From Deltaproteobacteria bacterium (lineage in GTDB: Bacteria > Myxococcota_A > UBA9160 > SZUA-336), in assembly GCA_029261925.1 (NCBI GenBank), contig JAJDAJ010000099.1, forward strand, positions 1 to 63,583: a DNA stretch of 63,583 bases, written 5' to 3'. This document shows, piece after piece, positions 57,650 to 63,583 of this stretch (positions within the stretch are counted from its first letter, which is position 1; every line of letters begins with the position of its first letter). Below the pieces are notes generated by a model. The model was not told where the DNA came from. It saw nothing but the letters and a program-made list of their open reading frames with translations, and did not search any database. Position numbers and translations under genes: made by a program.

Positions 57650-58374
57650 TCGAGCACAGCATCGAGGTCGCCACACCCGACGGACGCATGCCGACCTTCG
57701 TCGTGCACCCGGACGGCGACGGGCCGTTCCCGGTGCTGCTCGTGCTGATGGACGGCCTGGGCATGCGCGAGGCGCTGCGCGACGTGGCGCGGGAGCGCGC
57801 GGCCCGCGGCTGCTACGTGATGCTGCCCGATCTGTACTACCGCGCCGGGCCGATCCCGCCGATCGAGCGCGACCGGCCGGGCGAGTGGGAGCGCATGATG
57901 GCGCTGGTGCGCGGTCTGGGCGACGACATGGTGCTGCGCGACGCCGATGCGCTGCTGGCGCACGCCGGGCGCGATCCCGCGGCCCGACCCGGGCCGGCCG
58001 CGGTGATGGGCTTCTGCATGGGCGGGAGGCTCTCGGTGGTGGTGGCGCAGGGGCTGGGCGAGCGCATCGCCGCCGCGGCCGGCATTCACCCGGGCAACCT
58101 GATCAGCGACGGCGAGGACTCGCCGCACCTGCACCTGGACCGCGTGAGAGCCGAGCTGTACCTCGCGATCGCCGACCAGGACCAGTGGTGTACGCCCGAG
58201 CAGGTGACGCGCATGGAGAAGGCCCTGGTCGCGGCCGGCGTGCGGCACCAGGTGGAGTGGCACCCCGGTGCCCTGCACGGCTTCGGCGTACCCGGCAGCG
58301 ACGTGTATCACGAGCCCGCGGCGCGGCGCGTCCGCGAGCGCATCGACGCCCTGCTCGGGCGCGCGCTGGGCTGA
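57646..58374 (+). CDS. Dienelactone hydrolase family protein
   Basis: A 242-residue alpha/beta hydrolase with the dienelactone-hydrolase nucleophile Cys in MGFCMGGR, the acid Asp in IADQDQW and the His in ALHGFG. The N-terminal TPDGRMPTFVVHP is also typical. The class hydrolyses 4-carboxymethylene-butenolides in aromatic catabolism, and other esters. It is coupled to the small protein upstream (ATGA) and followed 16 bp later by an aldo/keto reductase, so three or four genes probably work together. Confidence 0.92.
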   Translation: MIEHSIEVATPDGRMPTFVVHPDGDGPFPVLLVLMDGLGMREALRDVARERAARGCYVMLPDLYYRAGPIPPIERDRPGEWERMMALVRGLGDDMVLRDADALLAHAGRDPAARPGPAAVMGFCMGGRLSVVVAQGLGERIAAAAGIHPGNLISDGEDSPHLHLDRVRAELYLAIADQDQWCTPEQVTRMEKALVAAGVRHQVEWHPGALHGFGVPGSDVYHEPAARRVRERIDALLGRALG

Positions 58375-58390
58375 CAGGGGAGAAGCCGGC

Positions 58391-59449
58391 GTGGAGATGC
58401 GCAACCTCGGCCGCAGCGGGCTCCGAGTGTCGGTGCTCGGCTTCGGCGCGATGACCTTCGGCGGGACCGCCGACAGCCCGTTCGGTCGCATCGGCACCAC
58501 GGCGGGCACGGAGGCCGGGAGGATCGTCGCGCGCTGTCTCGATGCCGGCGTGAACCTCTTCGACACGGCGAACTCGTATGCCGACGGCCGCTCCGAGGAG
58601 ATCCTGGGCAAGGCACTGGGCGCGCGCCGCCACCAGGCAATCGTGGCGACCAAGGCCTACAACCGCACCGGTCCCGGCCCCAACGACCTCGGCGCCTCGC
58701 GTCACTACCTGATGCGCGCCTGCGAGGACAGCCTGCGCCGGCTCGGTACCGACCACATCGACCTGTACCAGCTGCACAACTACGACGGGATGACGCCGCA
58801 GGACGAGACCGTGCGCGCGCTCGAGGATCTCGTGCGCGCGGGCAAGGTGCGCTACGTGGGCGTCTCGAACTACAGCGGCTGGCACCTGATGAAGGGGCTG
58901 GCGACCGCCGACCGGCTCGGCTGCGGGCGCTACGTATCCCAGCAGATCAGCTACTCGCTGCTGCAGCGCCACGCCGAGAACGAGCTGGTCCCGCTCGCGC
59001 TCGAGGAGGGCGTGGGCATCCTGGTATGGAGCCCCCTGCAGGGCGGCCTGCTGAGCGGCAAGTACCGGCGCGGTCAGGCGCTGCCCGGGGGCACGCGGAT
59101 CTCCGGCGGCGAGCTCGAGGGCGAGCGCCGGGAGCATCTCGACGCGATCGTCGATCTGCTCACCGGGATCGCGTCCGATCGGGGCGTCGCGATCGCTCAC
59201 GTGGCGCTGGCCTGGCTGCTGCGCAAGCCGGCGGTGACCTCCGTGCTGGTGGGTGCGCGCACGGAGACGCAGCTCGTCGAGAATCTCGCGGCCGCGGAGC
59301 TCGAGCTCGGCGACGACGAGGTCCTGCGGCTCGACCGCGCGAGCGAGTCGCCCTGGATCTACCCGTACAGCATGTACCGGACCTTCGGCGGGGAGCGAAA
59401 CCCGTACTACCTGCGCGGCGAGCCCTTCAGGTCATGGCGTGACCGCTAG
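58391..59449 (+). CDS. Aldo/keto reductase
   Basis: A 352-residue NADP(H)-dependent (beta/alpha)8 oxidoreductase. The family opening MRNLGRSGLRVSVLGFG is exact. The catalytic tetrad is visible as NLFDTANSYADG (Asp, Tyr), IVATKAYN (Lys) and YQLHNYDG (His). The cofactor region LVGARTETQLVENL follows. It reduces aldehydes or ketones. GTG 58391 is chosen, with gggagaag 6 nt upstream; ATG 58397 is two codons later. It overlaps the next gene by 11 bp. Confidence 0.93.
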   Translation: MEMRNLGRSGLRVSVLGFGAMTFGGTADSPFGRIGTTAGTEAGRIVARCLDAGVNLFDTANSYADGRSEEILGKALGARRHQAIVATKAYNRTGPGPNDLGASRHYLMRACEDSLRRLGTDHIDLYQLHNYDGMTPQDETVRALEDLVRAGKVRYVGVSNYSGWHLMKGLATADRLGCGRYVSQQISYSLLQRHAENELVPLALEEGVGILVWSPLQGGLLSGKYRRGQALPGGTRISGGELEGERREHLDAIVDLLTGIASDRGVAIAHVALAWLLRKPAVTSVLVGARTETQLVENLAAAELELGDDEVLRLDRASESPWIYPYSMYRTFGGERNPYYLRGEPFRSWRDR

Positions 59450-60245
59450 CTTCCTTCCCGGCTTCATCCACGCCTACGGCACGAAGCTCTGGGTCGAGGA
59501 GGGGCGCACGCACGGCAGCTGCGCGGTCCGCCCGGACATGCTCGTTCCGGGCACCGACCGGATCCGGATCGGCCACCTGGCGAGCCTGGTGGACATCGTG
59601 GGCGGGTCGCCGCCGCACGGTCCCCTGCTGCCGACGCTGGACCTGCGCGTGCAGCTGCTCGGTCCGCCGCCCACCGCCGGCGAGCTGCAGCTGGTCAACG
59701 AGCCGCTGAAGAGCAGCCAGCGCTTCTTCGTGGCCGAGGTCCCGATCCGGGCGGACGGCGCCAGCCGGCCCTTCGCGTCGTCGACGATCACGTTCATGAA
59801 CGACCGCGTGCCGGGCGTTCCCGAGGTCGGTACCGCGCCCCCGTTGACCGACGGCGCCGGGCTGTCCTTCCACGACATGCTCGCGGTCCGCTACCCCGAT
59901 GCGTGCAGCGCCGAGATCAGCTGGGAGCCGCGGATCGGCAACGGCCCGCACGGCACCGTGCTGGGTGCGGTGCAGTCCCTGCTCGCAGAGCTGGCCGCCG
60001 AGCATGCCCTCGCCCCGCGCGGCCGCCACGTGGTGACGGACCTCGACATGCGCTTCCTGAACCGCGTGAAGGTCGGGCCGGTCCGCGCGCGTGCGGAGGT
60101 CCTGGAGGTCGATGCCGGACACGCCTCGCTGCGGGTCGAGCTCGCCGACGAGGGCTCGCCGGGGCGGCGCGTCGCCTTCGCGTACGCGCTCTGCCGGCCG
60201 CTCGCGGAGGCGGGAGGGCCCGGGCACGCCGCGGCTCCTACTTGA
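59439..60245 (+). CDS. Hotdog-fold thioesterase-like protein
   Basis: A 268-residue protein built from two hotdog-like halves. The first has GHLASLVDIVGGSPPHG and TLDLRVQLLGPPP; the second has HGTVLGAVQSLLAEL, TDLDMRFLNRVKVGPVRARAEVLEVD and LRVELADEG. This is the layout of PaaI/acyl-CoA thioesterase-like proteins with tandem domains. It could hydrolyse an acyl-CoA produced in the preceding operon. The start is GTG 59439 within the end of the aldo/keto reductase gene; no clear ribosome-binding site is present, so coupling is likely. It overlaps the convergent FKBP gene by 8 bp. Confidence 0.8.
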   Translation: MTASFLPGFIHAYGTKLWVEEGRTHGSCAVRPDMLVPGTDRIRIGHLASLVDIVGGSPPHGPLLPTLDLRVQLLGPPPTAGELQLVNEPLKSSQRFFVAEVPIRADGASRPFASSTITFMNDRVPGVPEVGTAPPLTDGAGLSFHDMLAVRYPDACSAEISWEPRIGNGPHGTVLGAVQSLLAELAAEHALAPRGRHVVTDLDMRFLNRVKVGPVRARAEVLEVDAGHASLRVELADEGSPGRRVAFAYALCRPLAEAGGPGHAAAPT

Positions 60246-60747
60246 TCTCGAGCACCTTCACGTCGAAGTGCAGGGTCTGGCCCGCGAGCGGGTGATTGAA
60301 GTCGATCACCACCTGCTCGCCGCGCAGCTCCTTGACGCGCACGGACCGCTGCTGCCCGTCCCGGGACTGCGCCACCAGGCGTGCGCCGACCTGCCGCGCA
60401 TCCTCGGGGATCGAGCTCGTCGCCACCGTCTCGACCCGGGTCGGGTCCACGGGGCCGTAGGCGTCCTGCGGCGGCACGTCGACCTTGCGCGACGCGCCCG
60501 TCTCCAGGCCGTCGAGCCCCTGCTCGAGCGCCGGCAGCGTCTTGCCCGCACCCTGCACGAATGTCAGCGGCTCGCCACCCACGTTGGTGTCGGCGACGGT
60601 GCCGTCGTCGAGCGTGAGCGTGTACTCGATCGAGACCTCGCGCCCGTCCTCGACGCGCGGCGGGGTCGCGTCCTCCGCGGCGCCGGGTCCGGCGGCCAGG
60701 GCCAGGCACAGGGTGAGCGCGGCGCCGAGGCAAGTCTGCAGCTGCAT
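60238..60747 (-). CDS. Exported FKBP-type peptidyl-prolyl isomerase (SlyD-like)
   Basis: A 169-residue protein with a signal peptide (LGAALTLCLALAAGPGAAE), then an FKBP domain of the SlyD type with the flap insertion. YTLTLDDGTVADTN, TFVQGAGKTLPALEQGLDGLETG, VPPQDAYGPVDP and the terminal VVIDFNHPLAGQTLHFDVKV are the family landmarks. It catalyses proline isomerisation as a periplasmic chaperone. The His/Cys-rich metal tail of SlyD is absent. The ATG at 60747 begins the signal. Confidence 0.93.
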   Translation of the reverse strand: MQLQTCLGAALTLCLALAAGPGAAEDATPPRVEDGREVSIEYTLTLDDGTVADTNVGGEPLTFVQGAGKTLPALEQGLDGLETGASRKVDVPPQDAYGPVDPTRVETVATSSIPEDARQVGARLVAQSRDGQQRSVRVKELRGEQVVIDFNHPLAGQTLHFDVKVLEIK

Positions 60748-60894
60748 GGAGGGTTCCCGTCCTTGCTGGGGGTGTGTGCGGTGGAGCTGCGCGGAGCCGG
60801 AGCCCCGGAGCGAGCGCTCGGGTTCGCGCAGGGCCTGCGGACGGGAACGTTCGGGTGCGAAGGGTACCACGCCGCAGGGGACCGGCCCCAGGCG

Positions 60895-60900
60895 TAAGAT
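60895..60900 (+). promoter_or_regulatory. -10-like box (TAAGAT) for SDR gene
   Basis: TAAGAT lies 45 nt before ATG 60946; the implied leader carries gaggagg. Confidence 0.45.
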
Positions 60901-60945
60901 GGCCCCGGCCAGCCCGCCGGACGCGGGCCACCGAGGAGGTCCGCA

Positions 60946-61767
60946 ATGCTGCAGGTTTCGGATGTGATGCTCACCGGCAGGAGGGCGCTGGTCACGGGCG
61001 CGGGCCAGGGCATCGGCGAGGGGATCGCGCTGGGTCTGGCCAGCTTCGGGGCCGACGTGGCCGCGCTCGACATCAACGAGCAGACCGCGGAACGCACCGC
61101 GGCGCGGATCCGGGAGCTCGGCCGCAAGTCCAGTGCACTGTGCGTGGACGTGCGCGACGCTCGCGCGCTCGAGGCCGCTCTGGAGCGGGCCTGGGACGAG
61201 CTCGGCGGGCTCGACATCGTGGTCAGCAACGCGGGCATCGCCACGCACAAGCCCGCGGTGGAGTTCGAGGACGACGAGTTCGACGAGCAGGTGGCGCTCA
61301 ACCTCAAGCCCGCCTTCGTCGCGGCCCGCTGGGCGGCGCGTCGCTGGATCCCGTCGGACAGCGGGGGGAACATCGTGAACGTGGCCACGACCGAGGGCAT
61401 CCGCGGCTGTCCGGGCTTCGCGCCCTACTCCGCGGCGAAGGCCGGGATGATCAATCTGACCAAGACGCTGAGCTCGGAGCTGGGGCCCTACGGGATCCGG
61501 GTGAACGCGATCGCCCCCGACTACACGCCCACGCCGGGCCTGGGGCACATCGACCTCGAGGGCAAGACGCCGGGCGAGATGATGCGCGGCATGACGCGCT
61601 TCATCCCGCTGCGTCGCCTGGGCAGCGCCGACGACATGGCCGGCGCGGTGATCTTCCTGGTGTCGGGCCTGGCGTCGTGGATCAGCGGGCAGACCCTGGT
61701 GATCGACGGCGGCTCGCTGGCGTGTGCGCGGGTCGAGGGACCGCTGCCCTTCCCGGAGCTGCGCTGA
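60946..61767 (+). CDS. Short-chain dehydrogenase/reductase
   Basis: A 273-residue classical SDR: TGAGQGIGEG, VSNAGIATHKP (NAG retained), a Ser/Thr-rich VATTEGI where catalytic Ser is usual, YSAAKAGMIN (Tyr, Lys) and IAPDYTPTPG. At the catalytic Ser position the sequence reads NVATTEG, so Thr may replace Ser. This is a tolerated but uncommon change. ATG 60946 has gaggagg upstream. It precedes an amidohydrolase_2 gene by 85 bp with its own probable promoter. Confidence 0.92.
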   Translation: MLQVSDVMLTGRRALVTGAGQGIGEGIALGLASFGADVAALDINEQTAERTAARIRELGRKSSALCVDVRDARALEAALERAWDELGGLDIVVSNAGIATHKPAVEFEDDEFDEQVALNLKPAFVAARWAARRWIPSDSGGNIVNVATTEGIRGCPGFAPYSAAKAGMINLTKTLSSELGPYGIRVNAIAPDYTPTPGLGHIDLEGKTPGEMMRGMTRFIPLRRLGSADDMAGAVIFLVSGLASWISGQTLVIDGGSLACARVEGPLPFPELR

Positions 61768-61800
61768 GCGCGCCCGGCCCCCTGCTGCCGCCGGGGCGGC

Positions 61801-61806
61801 TACCCT
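61801..61806 (+). promoter_or_regulatory. -10-like box (TACCCT)
   Basis: TACCCT lies 46 nt before ATG 61853; the leader contains ggagg. Confidence 0.4.
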
Positions 61807-61852
61807 GGTGTCCGGCGGGTGCCGCGCGCGCCCGGGGCGGAGGATCGGACGC

Positions 61853-63019
61853 ATGAGCGGGGGCACCGGGGATCTGCGGGTCATCGACGTCGACACGCAC
61901 CTGAGCGAGCCGGGGGACCTGTGGACGTCGCGCGCCCCGGTGGGCTGGGTCGATCGCGTGCCGCAGACGCGCGAGGTGGACGGCGTGGAACACTGGTTCA
62001 TCGACGGCGTGGACATGGGCTTCGCCGGCGCGGCCAGCGTGGTCAAGCGCGACGGCTCCAAGGAGCCCGGTGTCGAGTTCCGCACCTGGGGTCTCGACGT
62101 GGTGCATGCCGCATCGCACGACGTGACCGCGCGCGTCGAGATGATGGACCACCTGGGGATCTGGGCCCAGGTGCTGTATCCGAACGTCGCCGGCTTCGGG
62201 AGCCAGCGCTTCGCCGCCGTCGTGGATCCGCAGCTCAGGATCCTCTGCGTGCAGATCTACAACGACGCGGTCGCCGAGATCCAGGAGCGAAGTGACCAGC
62301 GCATCTTCCCGATGGCGCTGATCCCGTGGTGGGACATCGACGCGTCGGTCGTGGAGCTGCGCCGCGCGCGCCAGCTGGGCCTGCGCGGCGTGGCGCACTG
62401 CAACGCACCGCACGTGCGCGGCGCGCCGGACCTGGGCGAGCGCGCCTGGGATCCGTTCTGGGCGGCCTGCTGCGAGCTGCGAATGCCGGTGAACTTCCAC
62501 ATCGGCGCCAGCGACGACTCCATGGACTGGTACGGCTCGTCGCCCTGGCCGTCGCAGGGGGACGAGCAGAAGCTGGCCATCGGATCGGCGCTGATCTACG
62601 TGGAGAACGCGCGCGTGATCGCGAACCTGATCTACTCGGGTGTGCTCGAGCGCTTCCCGACGCTGAAGGTCGTGTCGGTCGAGAGCGGGATCGGCTGGAT
62701 CCCGTTCATCCTCGAGGCGCTCGACCACCAGCTGGTCGAGACCGCCCCGGACTCCATGGACTACCTGAGCATGAAGCCGTCGGAGTACTTCCGGCGCCAG
62801 ATCTACGGCTGCTTCTGGTTCGAGCGGCTCGCACCGGCGCGGCTGATCGAGGACATCGGCGTGGGCAACGTGCTCTTCGAGACCGACTTCCCGCACCCGA
62901 CGTGCCTGTACCCGGGCAGCGTCGAGCACGCCCTCGAGGTGCTCGGCGAGCTCTCGCCCGGGGTGCGCCGGCGCGTGCTCCAGGACAATGCCGCCGAGCT
63001 CTACGGGATCCCGCTTTGA
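61853..63019 (+). CDS. Amidohydrolase_2 (ACMSD/LigW-like TIM-barrel)
   Basis: A 388-residue member of the same family as the genes at 39753, 40979 and 55023. It starts VIDVDTHLSEPGDLW (DxH and EP), then has VNFHIGASDDSMDW (barrel His), VVSVESGIGWIPF and FETDFPHPTCLYP (Asp). Such proteins cluster with P450s and SDRs in many soil bacteria; characterised relatives decarboxylate or hydrolyse cyclic acids. ATG 61853 has ggagg upstream. The TTG of the SnoaL-like gene overlaps its stop. Confidence 0.92.
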   Translation: MSGGTGDLRVIDVDTHLSEPGDLWTSRAPVGWVDRVPQTREVDGVEHWFIDGVDMGFAGAASVVKRDGSKEPGVEFRTWGLDVVHAASHDVTARVEMMDHLGIWAQVLYPNVAGFGSQRFAAVVDPQLRILCVQIYNDAVAEIQERSDQRIFPMALIPWWDIDASVVELRRARQLGLRGVAHCNAPHVRGAPDLGERAWDPFWAACCELRMPVNFHIGASDDSMDWYGSSPWPSQGDEQKLAIGSALIYVENARVIANLIYSGVLERFPTLKVVSVESGIGWIPFILEALDHQLVETAPDSMDYLSMKPSEYFRRQIYGCFWFERLAPARLIEDIGVGNVLFETDFPHPTCLYPGSVEHALEVLGELSPGVRRRVLQDNAAELYGIPL

Positions 63020-63435
63020 GCGAGGGCCCGCAGGAGCGGCTCCGTTCCTTCCTCGAGGCGCTGGTCGCGGGACAGGTCGCCGCCATGGAGGCGCAGCTCA
63101 CCGACGACGTGGTCTGGAACCTGGCGCCGTCGGCGGGAGCGGAGCGGATCGAGGGCCGCGAGCGCATGCTGGAGTTCCTGTGCTCCGGGCTCGAGCGCTG
63201 CTACCGGCTTCCGGGGCGGATCGAGCCGCTGATGAGCGTGGGCTCGGACCGCGAGGCCATGTGCCTGGCCCGGCTGTCGTTCGAGACCGTGAACGGGGAC
63301 CGCTACGAGAACCTGTACAGCTTCGCGGCGCGCTTCCGGGGCGATCGGATCTGCGAGGCCTGGGAGCTGCTCGACACCGCGAGCTGGGCGCGGCAGGTCG
63401 GCGATGAGCTCGCCGCCCGCTTCGGCCTGGCCTGA
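63016..63435 (+). CDS. SnoaL-like (NTF2-fold) protein
   Basis: A 139-residue NTF2-fold protein with RLRSFLEALVAGQVAAMEAQLTDDVVWNLAP at the N-terminus, a GRERMLEFL helix and ENLYSFAARFRGDRICEAWELLD as C-terminal strands. The start is probably TTG 63016, overlapping the TGA of the amidohydrolase (TTGA), which implies translational coupling. There is no ATG or GTG before the conserved part. It may be a partner or downstream dehydratase/cyclase of the amidohydrolase reaction. Confidence 0.8.
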   Translation: MSEGPQERLRSFLEALVAGQVAAMEAQLTDDVVWNLAPSAGAERIEGRERMLEFLCSGLERCYRLPGRIEPLMSVGSDREAMCLARLSFETVNGDRYENLYSFAARFRGDRICEAWELLDTASWARQVGDELAARFGLA

Positions 63436-63583
63436 GCGCGCGCTAGGAGCCTGACCCAGGATGCCCGGGTCGCAGCCGGGTGCGTAGGCGCCGCGCCCAC
63501 AAGGCGCGCGATTGAGGTCGAATCGGGCGATTCCCCGAGAGAGCGCAACAAAGTGGGCGCGGATGATTACGCGCCCGGATGCG
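63436..63583. other. Non-coding right end of window
   Basis: After the last stop the sequence loses its strong third-position G+C bias and no frame with a credible start is seen on either strand. Short self-complementary stretches occur around 63460-63480 and 63495-63510, but they are not convincing as a terminator because no T-run follows. Confidence 0.4.

Noticed and set aside
1..63583. tRNA, rRNA, CRISPR arrays, transposases, integrases, phage genes
   Set aside because: I looked for TPsiC-like arms, rRNA-conserved blocks, regularly spaced short repeats and DDE or recombinase motifs, and saw none.

Overview
This is a G+C-rich (roughly 70 %), densely coded, wholly chromosomal-looking window with about 48 protein genes. 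I saw no rRNA, tRNA, CRISPR array, insertion sequence or phage gene. An uncultured deltaproteobacterial-type lineage (Myxococcota, Binatota or a relative) is suggested by the Myxococcus-type Cys-rich repeats in a secreted peptidase, lipoproteins with standard lipoboxes, a type III glutamine synthetase, many CYPs and an expansion of amidohydrolases. The phylum is an inference. Many genes use GTG or TTG starts, and several seem to be translated from leaderless mRNAs with a TAnnnT box 6-7 nt before the start codon.

Layout. 1-9.6 kb: catabolic genes: a truncated D-aminoacylase-type amidohydrolase, two cytochromes P450, a TetR regulator, a 3Fe-4S-type ferredoxin, a SnoaL-like protein, two acyl-CoA synthetases and a TesB-like thioesterase. 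9.7-22.9 kb: the most unusual part. It holds two tandem LPG_synthase_C/DUF2156-like proteins, a YheC/YheD ATP-grasp protein and a secreted alpha/beta hydrolase. A tightly packed operon follows (P-loop protein, hydrolase, pseudo-hydrolase fused to an HlyD-type adaptor, 7TM protein fused to a degenerate ATP-grasp, cyanophycinase), facing a cyanophycin-synthetase-like ligase with a decayed Mur-ligase half. 23-32 kb: SnoaL, P450, SDR, a penicillin-acylase lipoprotein, a DEAD-box helicase, a YaiI-type protein and a cupin. 32-35 kb: a sterol-desaturase/HTTM operon whose C-terminal DCC1 domain is broken by an amber codon, then a methyltransferase-like gene. 36-42 kb: D-aminoacylase-type hydrolase, SDR, a CYP125/124-like P450 and two amidohydrolase_2 proteins. 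42-48 kb: secreted M28 peptidase, transglutaminase-TPR lipoprotein, a cytochrome c with an atypical CX3CH site, and a convergent PQQ dehydrogenase. 48-63.6 kb: VOC protein, GSIII behind a good sigma-54 promoter, patatin, lipoprotein, SDRs, DUF1214-like protein, amidohydrolase_2 genes, a CHASE2 fragment, dienelactone hydrolase, aldo/keto reductase, thioesterase-like protein, FKBP and SnoaL.

How the genes may work together. The P450/ferredoxin/SDR/acyl-CoA ligase/thioesterase/amidohydrolase/SnoaL set looks like scattered units for oxidising and degrading hydrophobic cyclic compounds (terpenoid, steroid or aromatic), but no single pathway can be read from sequence alone. The 14.1-22.9 kb cluster is the best candidate for an undescribed system. 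It pairs a one-active-site cyanophycin-synthetase-like ligase and an apparently intact cyanophycinase with membrane and adaptor proteins that carry dead enzyme domains. This suggests making, cleaving and possibly moving an amino-acid polymer or its dipeptides across the envelope.
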